In this document: piece by piece, positions 46,119 to 57,517 of the stretch | Position numbering within the stretch: the stretch's first letter is position 1 | Layout: every line of letters begins with the position of its first letter | Origin: Laguncularia racemosa | Taxonomy: Eukaryota > Streptophyta > Magnoliopsida > Myrtales > Combretaceae | Reading direction: 5' to 3' | NCBI GenBank assembly: GCA_037954665.1 | Contig: JBBMOL010000091.1 | Location: 2,604,001 to 2,668,000, forward strand | Length of the DNA: 64,000 nucleotides | Notes under the pieces: model-generated | Databases searched by the model: none | What the model was told of the DNA's origin: nothing | Seen by the model: the letters and a program-made list of their open reading frames with translations, nothing else | Program-made: the position numbers and the translations under genes

Positions 46119-48189
46119 TTTAAACACCCCATTTTTGCCCTAGGAATCGATAATAATAAAAAATAATCAATTTTCAATTTTTCCCTAATTTAGCATAAAT
46201 AATAAAAATATTCAAAAAATAAAAAATAAATAGGAAAACACATCAATTTTGAAAAATGATTTCAGAAATAGCAATAATAAATAATAAACAATTTTTACAA
46301 AATTTGGAATTTTCAAAAAATACAAAAAAATAGAAAAATTGCATTGCATATATGCAATTTGCGAAATTAGAAAAATCAGGAAAGTGGGCTAGCTCAGCTG
46401 GTCCGGACCATGGGCTAAGGCGCGCGGTGTGGGTGCGAGGTCAAGGGTTCGAATCGCGAGAGTAGCAGTTTCCGCGTTTTGCAATTTTTTCACTTATCCA
46501 GGACACATGGCAGCATCCGATTGGCTGGAGGAAACGTACGCGCCGGGCGCGTGATCATCGTCTACCTCGAGCCCGAGATCGCCGGCGGAAGAGGAAATTC
46601 GAATTTCGGCCATTTCGATTCGATTTTTTGCACAAATCCAACAGATCTTCAACATAAATAAGATAAACATTATCTAATTAGAATCAAATTGCAATAAATT
46701 GAGGGATTGACACAAATCGGAGTTGGTTTTTCTAACCGAAAATCCGATCAGCTTCAATCGGAGGAAATCCGAGCTTATCCAACTCGGTTTCAAGTGCCTA
46801 TAAATAGAGGAGGACAGGAGGAAGCCAGAACACAAAGAAAAAGTGAGAGAAAGAGAGAGAAAGGAGCAAATCGGAGTACGCCGGAGAAGCTTGAAGCCGA
46901 AACCACCGACCGAAGTTAGAGCCACCGCAAGGAGACGTTCTGGGAGTGAACCGCTACTACCATTGGACTCAGCAACCTTAAGAAGCTAGGATTCGACACC
47001 TCACCCGTGCAAAAGGCTATCGGAACGCCGTGATCGAGCAACCCCCGCCGCTGTGTCCGATCGATCCGACTCGACCCGCGCACCGACCCGAATCCAGGTA
47101 AGTCGGGTTTTCCATATTTTTTATTTCTATTTATTTATTTATTCCGAATTTATTATTTTGTTATTTCTTTAGCCATTTATTTATTTGTTGATTTAGGTTT
47201 TATTTTCAATAAATAGGAAAATGTAGAAATTAGGTTTTTTAGGATTTAATAATGTAAAATAAATAATAAAATATAGAAAAATAATAAAAAATATTAGGAA
47301 AATAATAATAAAATTTTAGATGTCAAAATAGGATAAAAAATTCACAAAAATCAACAAAAATTCCCAAAAATCACAAAAATTCCCAAAAATCCCCAAAAAT
47401 CACAAAAATTCCAAAAAATCACGAAAATCAACAAAAATTCCCAAAAATCACAAAAATCAACAAAATTCTCAGAAATCACAAAAATAACAAAAAAATCATG
47501 AAAATCATAAAAAAAATCAAAAATTATAAAAGAATCATAAAAATGAGTTTTAGTACTTAGAAAAGTCCTTTTCTTCAAATAAATCCAAAATTGATGTTTT
47601 TCCTAAAATCATTTTCAAAATAAAATCAAAGCTTAGGCTTGGAAGTTTTTTTAGAAAAAAAAAATGGTAAGAACATAAACTAAAAGAGGTTTCATAAATT
47701 AAAATTCACCAAACCAACTTAAGGTTTTCAGAAAAGCGAACTACGGCTTGTTTGATCCTGAGTAGCAGGTACGTAGGCACCCATTCGGGTCAACCCATAA
47801 AAATGAATAAAAAATCATTTTTTTGAAATAATTCAAGAACATAATAAAAGTAACAGAAACACAATAAAACACATTTCTAAAGATGAACAATTTTAGGAGA
47901 TTATGTGGTAACCGTAAAGGTTTTAATAGGTTAGCCTCCGGACTTAGAAACTCTGGCTTTCCCTTTTCCTCCTTTCACAAAAACGAGAAGAGGAAATAAC
48001 GACGACTAGTAGTTCAAATTAAGACTAATCCGCTCCTTTAGTCTTAATTCAATATTTCCCAACAACAGTTGGGTGGCGACTCCAAAAATCAAACGAAATT
48101 CCTAACTCAAGTTGAGGATCTATATTAGATGAGCATAGGGTCTAGTCTAGATCAGATTAGGAATGGGAATTCAAAAATTAGACTCGACA
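46119..48189 (+). repeat. G3 3' LTR
   Basis: Pairs with 37030-39071; starts TTTAAAC (TG changed to TT) and ends GACTCGACA. Length differences lie in the CAAAAATCA repeat zone and a missing TTTATTATTTG block. Confidence 0.95.
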
Positions 48190-49683
48190 CCACGAAATAA
48201 AATTCTTTGTCGTATGTGGACCATTTTCTCCTAGCCTCATAGAGTTTCTCACTATGGAAAGCTACAGGTCTCTTCTCCTGAGAGAGTACCACACCAATAC
48301 CTACACCACTGGCATCACAGTCAACTTCGAATAGTTTGTCGAAGTCCGGTAAGGCCAGCATCGGCGCACTACATAGTCTCTCTTTGAGCACTGCGAATCC
48401 CAACTCAGCTTCCCCGTCCCAGTGAAACTTTCCTTTCTTTAAGCACTCAGTCAAGGGGGCCACCACCGTGCTAAAATGCCGGATGAAACGCCTGTAGAAT
48501 CCCGCTAACCCCAGGAAACTTCTCAACTCGATGATGGTCTTGGGTGTAGGCCAATTCCTAATGGCTCGCACCTTATCCTCATCCACCGTGATCCCTTCTC
48601 CACTCACTATGAATCCTAAGAACAGCAGCCTCGGTGACATGAATACACATTTCTTGAGATTAGCATAGAGCTTATTCTCTTTCAGTACCGTCAAAACATC
48701 CTTCAAGTGCACTAGATGTTCTTCCCAAGTCTTGTTATATATTAGGATATCATCAAAATATACAACAACAAACCGACCTATAAATGATTTAAGTACCTGA
48801 TTCATCACGCGCATAAATGTACTCGGTGCATTGCTGAGTCCGAATGGCATAACCATCCATTCGTACAACCCCTCTTTCGTCTTGAAGGCGGTCTTCCACT
48901 CATCCCTAGGTCTGACCCAAATTTGATGATACTCGCTTCTGAGATCTACCTTGGAGAATACTACTGCTCCACTCAACCGATCCAACATGTCCTCAATGCA
49001 AGGTATTGGGAATTTATACCCAATTGTGATCTTGTTGATCGCTCAGCTGTCCACGCACATCCTCCAACTCCCATCCTTCTTAGGCGTTAGTAGTGCTGGT
49101 ACGGCACATGGACTCATGCTATCTCGAATGAATCCTTTGTCGAGTAAGTCCTGGACCTTATCTTGTAAGACCTCCATTTCTTTGGGACTCATCCGGTAGT
49201 GAGGGAGGTTAGGAAGACTAGCTCCAGGCACCAAGTCGATGTGATGCTGGATGTCTCGTAATGGAGGTAGTCCCTCTGGTAAGTCTTCCAGAACTACTTC
49301 TTTTCCTCTAGTAATCCCTTCACTTCCTCAGGAGTCTCTGCGTTACTCATGTCCTCTCCTGCATTCTTCACTACGAGAGCATGCATCAAGCGGGACTCCT
49401 TAATGTCCTCAGTCATTTCCCTTTTTGACTGAGTGATCGTCATAAAAGATTTTCCTTCCACCTTCTGGGTTTTGGGTCACTTATCCGTTAATGACAGTAG
49501 CGTATACTTCACTCCCTCCTTCTCCAACCTATATTTGTTCTCCTTCCTGGCATGTTGGGCATCTACGTCGAATTGCCAAGGCCGTCCAAACAACAAATGA
49601 CACACGTCCATATCGACGATGTCGCAGTATACCTCATCCCGATATTTGCCTATCGAAAAAGGAACTCGACATCTCTCTTTCAC
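48190..49683 (-). pseudogene. G1 protease tail, RT and start of RNase H
   Basis: Protease end with DEVYCDIVDMDVCHLLFGRPW, a linker, then RT from about 49240: KGFIRDSMSPCAVPALLTPK, VCVDS followed by TGA at 49043 (relatives have Arg), FSKVDLRSEYHQIWV and active site VVYFDDILIY. RNase H starts at FEVDCDASGVGIGVVL and is cut by G3 after DKEFYF. Stops at 49690, 49477 and 49043 and a frameshift near 49300 disable it. The RT fold and its catalytic residues are otherwise intact. Confidence 0.92.
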
Positions 49684-49689
49684 CTCTAT

Positions 49690-51255
49690 TCACTCTGCCG
49701 CTTTAATCCATCCGATGGTGTAAGGACTCGGATGTTTCTCTATCGATAGTTGGAGTTTCTTCACGACCTCCTTTCCGATGATGTTCTCATAGCTCCCCCT
49801 GTCGACAATTAGGTTAAACACTCTCCTACCAATCGTGCACCTAGTGTGAAACAACTGGTGTCGCTGTGAACTACCCTCTTGTTTCGGTGCTAACATCATC
49901 CTTCTAATTACATAGTTAAGCTCTACCACATCATCAACCTCTTCATAGTAATCTTCGTCACCGTCGGGCTCACAACACACTTCCTCCTCCTCTTCCCTTT
50001 CGACAATGTTTACAGTTCGTCGATTCGGGCATTCATTGGATCGATGTCCCGGCTGATTACATCTATAGCATTTTCCCAATATTGGCTTGGCATATGGATT
50101 GTTTTGCCTTGGGACTTCTTTACTCTCCAATGGTCTCTTTCCTTCAGCCTTGTCTTCTTTTCTTTCCATGCTTCCCATTGGTTTTTCAACAGCTCCTCTA
50201 GGTCTTTCACCAATCACCCTACTACTACTACCGGGATTATCGTAAGTGTAATTTCTTTTACCTCCTCCCAACCTTACGCTCTGCTCTTGTATCATCATTT
50301 CAGCCCGGAGGGCCAAGTTTTTGGCTTCATTCACGGTTCTGAACACCGTCACTCCTATCTTATCTCTAACATGAGGCTTCAACCCGTCTACAAACTGTGC
50401 CACCTATTGACCCTCAGTCTCCCTCAGATCATTCCTCTCCGCTAATCTCATGAATTCAGCGGTGTACTCATGCACCGTCCTCTGTCCTTGTCGGCACCGT
50501 TGGTACTGTTGGAAAAGAATTTGCTCGTAGTCGGGTGGCAAGAAGTCTCTCTGCAATAGATTTCTCATGCGGTACCATGTTCTAATAGGTTGTCGCCCTT
50601 CCCTTTGTCTACGGTTTTGCAACCGATCCCACCATGCAGACGCCCCGCCTTTCAGTCTACAAGCAACCATCCTTACCCTTCTATCCTCAAGAACCTCCAT
50701 ATAATCAAAGAACCTATGGACCTCCGCCAGCCAATCCAAAAATTCCTCTATATTGAAATTGCCATTAAAAGAAGGAATATCTACTTTAAGACGGAAGTCT
50801 CCGCCTTCAGCATGGTCGAACCCCTGGTGGTTTTTTCGATACCCGCCACCATACGCCTGATCATTCCGGTCATCCACTCCACAGTATCTACCACCACCAA
50901 CACCACCCCTTCTTGATGGTTGTTCCCTCCTCTGCATAAATCCTTCCTCTTCCTCAGAAGAGCTTTCATCAATTCTCCAGTTCCATTGATTCCTGGCAAC
51001 AAATTCATTGATAGGACCACTGCGAGCAACTGCTACCCCCGGTCGATTCCCAACAACGCCCCTATGTCCGTTGTGGTCCATCACCATGGCGTCGAACCGC
51101 GCCACCAGATCCTCCAGGCGTTGTTCTACACGGCCTAGCCACTACTCCATGGTTTCAACCACTGCCCTTGGAGCCCATTGATTGACTCCTTGGACTTCCG
51201 CATCCCAATCAAGGTCGAGAACGCGACCGCCATCGACACCATCATTAGCCGACAT
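49690..51255 (-). pseudogene. G1 gag and protease start (two in-frame stops)
   Basis: ATG at 51255, 34 bp from the LTR. TAG stops at 51142 and 50404 interrupt an otherwise open frame. Gag core: FRLKVDIPSFNGNFNIEEFL, LKGGASAWWDRL and RTVHEYTAEFMRLAERNDL; CCHC knuckle CYRCNQPGHRSNEC. The protease then begins at HTRCTIGRRVFNLIVD, where the catalytic triplet reads D-R-G instead of D-S-G, a likely inactivating change. Gag would package element RNA and the protease would cut the polyprotein. Confidence 0.92.
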
Positions 51256-51288
51256 CTCCGCAGGAAATTGCCTTGCTCTAATACCAAC
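51256..51288 (-). other. G1 leader and primer-binding site
   Basis: Minus strand GTTGGTATTAGAGC next to the LTR end: one mismatch to the tRNA-iMet site TGGTATCAGAGC. Confidence 0.88.
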
Positions 51289-51805
51289 TGACGCAGTGAG
51301 GAAAGCATAAAACCAAGACCAATTCTAGGATTGGAACTCAAGAATAAACAAAGACGAATCAGAGTCTATTCGGGAATTAACTCAATTGCGCACAATTGAA
51401 GATTAAGAGAAAACCGTTTCTCGAAAAGTGTTTCAATGATATAATAAAACGTAACCCTAAAATGTTCTGACAAAGGTATATATATACTTCCCCGTAAAAT
51501 ATCTAAAATGGGAAAATATAAATGTACACGTGGAAATAAATAATAATACACACGTCTATTCCCTATCGTATACACGGTCGTGCCTCTAGGCCGTGTATGT
51601 TTTTGGGCATGTGACGAGCGCAGTACACGGCCATGTCCCTGGTCGTGCCTGAACCCGTGTATGCTTCTATGAGGATCCTGATAGAACACATGGCCGTGTC
51701 CCTAGTCGTGCCTGTACCCGTGTAAGCTTCTGTGAAGATTTGACGCGATACACGACCGTGTATCTACCCGTGTGTCAACCTGTGTCTGCCACGATGTCCG
51801 CATCA
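51289..51805 (-). repeat. G1 5' LTR (uninterrupted)
   Basis: 517 bp, the same length as the reassembled left LTR. Rich in CGGCCGTG blocks at 51567-51745. Followed by AAGGA at 51806. Confidence 0.95.
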
Positions 51806-51810
51806 AAGGA

Positions 51811-54800
51811 CATTAAGAAGGAAGTTGTGTGCTTTTTCTGTAAAAAGAAATGACACATGAAGAAACAGTGCACCAAGTTCATGCAGTGGCTTGATAAGAA
51901 AGGTACTCAACTTTCACTTGTTTGTTATGAAACCAATATGATTGATGTTAATCATAACACATGGTGAATTGATTCTGGTTCTACAATCCATGTGACCAAT
52001 TCATTGCAGGATTTAAGAAACCTGCGGAATCCAGTGGGAAGTGAGCGTAGCATCTATTCAGGCAATAAGATGTCCTCACATGTGGAAGCTGTTGAGACGT
52101 GCAGTTTAGTTTTACATAGTGGTTACATTTTGCAATTGAAAAGGACATTTTATATTCCTGGGTATTCTAGGAATTTAATTTCAGTTTCCAGACTTGTATC
52201 GGATGGTTATTCCTTTAACTTTTCGGATTCAGGATTTAATTTATTTTATAAATCTGATGTTATTGGATATGGTACTTTGTCTGATGGTCTTTTTCTTCTT
52301 AGTTTACAAAATGATGATAACCATACTATTATGCACGTTCATGAAAAGATTGGCACTAAACGATGTGTTGTGAATGAGGAATCCTCTATGTTATGGCATT
52401 AGAGATTAGGTCATATCTCCATTGATAGAATTAAAAAGTTGGTAAATGATGGGGTACTTAGTACTTTAGATTTTACCGATTTTGAGACTTGTATAAGTTG
52501 TATTAAGGAAAAACAGACTAACAAGTCGAAGAAGGGTGCTAAAAGGAGCTCTGAATTATTGGAAATCATACATATAGACATTTGTAGTCCAGACATGAAT
52601 GTATACCGTAACAAGTACTTCGTCTCTTTCATAGATGATTACTCACGATATATGTATTTCTACTTGCTTAATAACAAGAATGAAGCACTAGATGCTTTTA
52701 AGGTGTTTAAAGCTGAAGTAGAAAAACAATGTGGAAAACATATTAAAATCGTGAGATCTAATAGAGGTGGAGAATACTATGGTAGATATACAGAGAATGG
52801 ACAAGCGACTGGTCCATTTGCGAGGTTTCTTCAAGAGAATGAGATTATTGCCCAATACAGTTTACTTGGTTCTCCAGACCAGAATGGAGTAGCTGAAAGG
52901 AGAAACCGAACATTATTGGACATGGTGCGGAGTATGCTTGCAAGCTCCAAGCTTCCTGACTTCTTGTGGAATGAAGCTCTTAAAACGACTGTGTACATAT
53001 TGAACCGGGTTCCAACCAAGGCTGTCCAAAAGACGCCATTTGAATTATTCAAAGGGTGGAAACCGAGTTTACGACATGTACGCATTTAGGGATGTTCGTC
53101 TAAAGTAAGAGTCTACAATCCACATGAGAAGAAGTTGGACCCAAAGACTATTAGTGGGTATTTCGTAGGATGTACCGAAAGGTCTAAGGGATATAGATTT
53201 TATTGTCCATCTCATAGTACTAGGTCTGTGGAATCAAGAAATGCAAAATTTCTTGACAATGACTTGATCAGTGGGAGCGATCGATCTCAAAGCATTGGTT
53301 TTGAGAAAGATCATTCAGATGCCCAGTATGACACTTCGAGTAGTGGACTGATCGTTGTTGTTAACAACACGCCTCCAGCACAAATGCTTGTTGAAGATCC
53401 AGTCCCCGAAGTACCACAAGCTGTTGATCCTGATTCAGTAGATGTTGAAGTTCAACAGATACCCGAAGCTATTGAACAAACAGCTGAACAATATGATCCT
53501 GCTCCTTAGGAGAATGTTGATGCAGCATTGAGAAGATCTACTAGAGTAAGAAAATCAGCAATTCCTGGTGACTATGTTGTATATCTACAAGAGTGTGACT
53601 ACAATGTTGGAGCCAAAAATGATCCTGAGTCGTTTTCATAGGCCATGAGTTCTAAGGATTCGAACTTGTGGCATAATGCCATGAAAGAAGAGATGGATTC
53701 AATGGCATCTAACGGAGTCTGGAATCTCGTCAAGTTGCCTGATGGTGTAAAAGCCATTGAATGCAAATGGGTCTTCAAAACTAAGAAAGACTCACAAGGC
53801 AACATTGAGAGGCATAAAGCAAGACTCGTTGCTAAAGGATTCACTCAAAGGGAAGGAATTGATTATACAGACATTTTCTCCTATATCTAAGAAAGATTCC
53901 CTTCGTGTAATGATGGCTTTGGTTGCACACTTTGATTTGGAGTTGCACTAAATGGATGTGAAAACGACTTTCCTTAATGGTGATCTAGAGGAAGAGGTTT
54001 ACATGAAACAACCTGAAGGATTCTCTTCTAGTGAAGGTGAGCATTTGGTTTGCAAGCTTAATAAATTCATATATGGATTAAAACAAGCCTCCCCTCAATG
54101 GTATTTGAAATTCCATGATATCATCACTTCATTTGGCTTTGAAGAAAACATGATGGATCAATGTATATACCAAAAGGTCAGTGGGAGTAAAATTTGTTTT
54201 CTTGTGCTATATGTGGATGATATTTTACTTGCAACCAATCATAAGGGTTTGCTATATGAGGTGAAACAATTTCTCTCAAAGAACTTTAATATGAAGGATA
54301 TAGGTGAGGCATCTTATGTCATTGGCATTAAGATCCATAGGGATAGATCTCGAGGCATTTTAGGTTTGTCTCAAGAAACCTATATCAATAAAGTTTTAGA
54401 GAAATTTCGGATGAAAGATTGTTCACCGAGTGTAGCACCCATTGTGAAGGGTGATAAATTCAGCTTAAGCCAATGCCCCAAAAATGAGCTCGAGCAGGAA
54501 CAAATGAGAAACATCCCATATGCTTCAGCTGTTGGAAGCCTAATGTATGCTTAGGTCTGTACCAGACCTGACATTGCATTTGTTGTTGGGATACTAGGGA
54601 GATATCAAAGTAACCCAAGTATTGACCACTGGAGAGTTGCAAAGAAGGTAATGAGATACCTTCAAGGGACAAAGGGTTATATGCTCATGTATAGACGGAC
54701 CGATAATCTGGAGGTTATTGGATACTCCGATGTGGACTTTGCTGGCTATGTTGATTCACGTAAATCAACATCTAGTTATGTTTTCATGCTTGCCAGTGAG

Positions 54801-55190
54801 GCCGTATCTTGGAGAAGTGCAAAGCAGACATTGATTGCTACTTCCATGATGGAGGCCGAGTTCATATCTTGTTTTGAGGCTACCTCACATGATGTATGGT
54901 TAAAGAGTTTTATATTTAGGCTTAGTATTGTCGACTTTATTTCTAGGCCATTAAGATTGTACTGTGATAACTCAGCTGCTGTATTTATGGCTAAGAACAA
55001 TAAGAGTGGTAGTCGAAGTAAGCATATCAACATCAATTACTTGGCCATAAGAAAACGTGTTAAGGAAAAGAAAGTGGTCATTGAGCATATTAGCACTAAG
55101 TTAATGATAGCTGATCCTTTAACTAAAGGCATGCAACCAAAGAATTTTAAGGATCATGTAATGAGAATGAGACTTGGTTCCATAATGTAA
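51811..55190 (+). pseudogene. C1 gag zinc knuckle, protease, integrase, RT and RNase H
   Basis: Resumes the frame cut at 24680. Zinc knuckle VCFFCKKK then stop then HMKKQC (stop at 51851 replaces Gly); TGA at 51965; protease IDSGSTIHVTNS; TAG at 52400; integrase (zinc site LGHIS..CISC, core D in IHIDICSP, D in FVSFIDDY, E in QNGVAERRNRT) to TAG 53087; linker to TAG 53507; TAG 53639; RT start with KWVFKTKKDSQGNIERHKAR, a two-base loss near 53870 and TAA 53949; RT active site VLYVDDILL; TAG 54552; RNase H with DVDFAGYVDSRKSTSSYVF and ADPLTKGM to its natural end at 55190. The order gag-PR-IN-RT-RH defines Ty1/copia. Catalytic residues survive but eight stops make it inactive. Confidence 0.94.
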
Positions 55191-55477
55191 TCTTTCATTG
55201 TATATGTAATTGATGTTAATGAAACTCCTATTCAGTTGATGTTTTCTCATTTGGCCTTGTGTACACATTTTGTTTATTCATTTATTTTGAGAAATATCAT
55301 TAAGTTTAGACCTTGAATAAACATCGGGTTTATTCATCAAGTTCTATGGGGTTGAGAGGCACAATGCATTGTAATACATGGGAGATAATACTCGTCATTA
55401 GAGGACCTATCACCATGATTCATGTATTTTGTTTCTCATTAAGATAAATTATGGAATACATTGACCAAGTGGGAGAA

Positions 55478-55866
55478 TGTTGGTTTTCCTCTCCTATTTA
55501 CTCGGTAACAAACAACCACAAGATATGGTCCATGAATCCCACAATATCAGGAATGTGCAATCCCACAATATCAGGAACGTGCAACAACTTCTTCAACCGT
55601 TCCAAATGCTTCCTATTTTTGTAGAACAACTCATTGATGGAATGAGTTTAAATAGAAGTACTTCGGGAGTCCCTAAGCCTGCTCACTTCTACAAAAAAAA
55701 AATACACCATCAATTTTGAGTGAGTTAAGGTTTAGAAGTACCAACCAAAACCGAGACGCAAAACCAATCTCTACCGAGCAGGACACCTATTTGCTTTGCA
55801 ATGGCTGGAGGTATGTAAAAAGAACTCTTGCTTCCGCTGCTGCATATGTTAAAAAGTTTTTTTACA
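55478..55866 (+). repeat. C1 3' LTR
   Basis: Pairs with 21978-22366; preceded by polypurine AAGTGGGAGAA (55467-55477) and followed by TACCT. Confidence 0.95.
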
Positions 55867-55871
55867 TACCT

Positions 55872-56605
55872 GTCACTTCCTCATCAAGAACAAGGAGAGA
55901 TACTTGTATGAGGTCGATCTTCCTTCCTTCAAGGATGTCATTGAGCCGACCTGGAGTTGCCATCACAATATCTGCCCCTCGATCTAATTCTTTTAGCTGA
56001 GGGCCCTTAGGAGCACCACCATGCAAGCACGTGCAACTGACTCTTCAATGACCAACCAAAGTTGATGGCCTCATCTTGTATCTGTGTGGCAAGCTCCCTT
56101 GTGGGAGCCAATACGAGCACTATAGGCCCATTCGGAGGATTATTACGTCATATTTTGAGAAGTATAAATGCAGGAATCAAATAACCCAATGTTTTTTTTT
56201 TTTCAGAACCAGTTTATGCAATTGCAACTATATCCCTGCTCTGTAGAGTAATCGGCCATGTCTGCACCTACATAGGTGAGGGAGAAGTGAATCCAGCAGA
56301 ATGCATCTCTCTCCGAATCTCAGGAGGAAAACCAGTAGCTTCAAATGACATAAATGGAGCAGGAACATTATCTCCCGTGTTGCTCCCCCATTGCTGTAAC
56401 TTCATGTTGCTGACGATAAGCCTCAGCAGGTGTGTGATTTGGGACCTCCGCATGTCCCCTATATGCTGGTCTAGTAAAAGCAGTATTTGTAAATGGTGGA
56501 CCACCAGATGCATGACCATACATGTTAGGCATCATACGTCCAGGTGGAGCATTGAATCCAGTAGCTTGTCCATGCGGAACATTTTGGGGCTGGTCTTGAT
56601 TTTTT
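55872..56605 (-). pseudogene. DEAD-box RNA helicase fragment (RH14/DRH1-like), broken
   Basis: Minus-strand pieces follow plant DRH1/RH14-type helicases in order: MPNMYGHASGGPPFTNTAF and AEAYRQQHEVTA, PAPFMSFEATGFPPEI, Q-motif GFTSPSP, TWPITLQSRDIVAIA, motif I damaged (A-stop-TGSEKKK with an A-run at 56191-56203), Ia APTRELATQIQDEA, HGGAPKGPQ, Ib TPGRL, and LLVLDE, the first half of DEAD. It ends within 20 bp of C1. A stop replaces the motif I Lys at 56214-56216 and frameshifts lie near 56385 and 56060. Such helicases remodel RNA using ATP; this one cannot. No intron is visible in about 700 bp, and the C-terminal helicase domain is absent on both sides of C1. It lies in the sense of G4, so capture by that element is possible. 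Confidence 0.88.
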
Positions 56606-57517
56606 TTGTTTTTTTGTTTTTTATGGATGAACAGGTACCACGTTGACTCTTTACCTTTGAGTAAAATGTTCTTCGAGTTGACGCAAAGAGTTGTTAATAT
56701 ATGATAGACTATCAAAGGGTGTGAAAGAATGTCAGCTACTAGATTTGACAATGGTAGCCAGCGCAAAATTATAGTACTCCAACCAACCAAATGGAAGAAT
56801 GGGGCTTGGTATCGCATTTCAGTGACTCTGTAAGGGCAAATCACGTGGATACTCTTCATTGTTTAGTCCACGTACTTTGTTCCATTAACTTTTGTAGGTA
56901 GTACAAGAGTTTGGCTGGTCGATAAAAATTGGAGCAACACTTGATCAGACTTGAATACTGGTAAGCCTACGGATCATCATAATAGCATGTGTACAAATAT
57001 ATTCCTCACATGATTAAGCTCTAGATGTTAATACACTGTCAGCATTGTGATTAACATCTACTAATGCCTTCCTACTGTATGCGCAATGGACAGGTCGAAA
57101 AGGCTCGAGACAATCGCTTAGACAGCATATCAATTTGTGTTTGACTTCGGCTCAAGAATAGGTAATAACTTGGACAGCGGTAGCTTCAAAAAAAAGTATT
57201 AGAGCAAAATCGATACTTGTCTCAATTAAGTATCGGGTTTTTTTTTTTTTTAATGATTAAATAAGTGCATCCCATTCTTTTCTTAGTCCATTCTCCATTA
57301 TCCTCAGCTGCTCATCTTTGTCATCATAAAAGCAATAGCTTTATATTACATAAGTATTATAGCTTGATCAAAATGATATTTTTTCCCTTGCAATTTCAAG
57401 TGATATAAGAGCTTGATTTATTGACAACTCGACATAGGAATGAAGTGTGTCCAAGTTTAATGACAATGGCCATTCTCATTGCAACCTTATTCACAAGTTT
57501 TCTTGGAAAGCAAATAG

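Larger units (their letters stand above)
37030..48189 (+). mobile_element. G3: Tat-type Ty3/gypsy element inside the G1 RNase H
   Basis: LTRs 37030-39071 (2042 bp) and 46119-48189 (2071 bp), duplication CCACG. Plus sense: primer site TGGCGACTCCATTGGGGA at 39075-39092 (the tRNA-Arg-type site of Tat/Ogre elements, from memory), a shrunken gag, RT, RNase H, a second archaeal-type RNase H, integrase, a 1.4-kb tandem-repeat tract, polypurine AAAGAGGGGCAGC and 3' LTR. Two RNase H domains before integrase define the Tat clade. Most of gag and the protease are missing, so it could only have moved with outside help. Confidence 0.95.
24681..51805 (-). mobile_element. G1: chromovirus-like Ty3/gypsy element, split by G2 and G3
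   Basis: LTRs of 517 bp each: right 51289-51805; left 24681-24826 plus 35141-35511, split by G2. Duplication AAGGA on both sides. In minus sense: 5' LTR, primer site TTGGTATTAGAGC, gag with one CCHC knuckle, protease, RT, RNase H (split by G3), integrase, polypurine TTGGTGGGAGAGAA, 3' LTR. RT before integrase makes it Ty3/gypsy. Own length about 5.65 kb. The integrase ORF runs on into the 3' LTR, a trait known from the CRM (centromeric) chromovirus clade; a classical chromodomain is not obvious. By eye about 30 LTR differences, and many stops: inactive. Confidence 0.93.
21978..55866 (+). mobile_element. C1: Ty1/copia LTR retrotransposon, split by G1
   Basis: Two 389-bp LTRs (21978-22366 and 55478-55866) start TGTTGG and end TTTACA, flanked by the duplication TACCT. 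Inside, in plus sense: primer site TGGTATCAGAGCC (tRNA-iMet complement), a 1.6-kb leader, gag, then after the G1 insertion zinc knuckle, protease, integrase, RT and RNase H, and a polypurine tract AAGTGGGAGAA. Integrase before RT is the mark of Ty1/copia. Own length is about 6.76 kb. By eye the LTRs differ at about 18 of 389 sites, almost all transitions. At least eight stops and one frameshift show it is dead. Confidence 0.95.
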
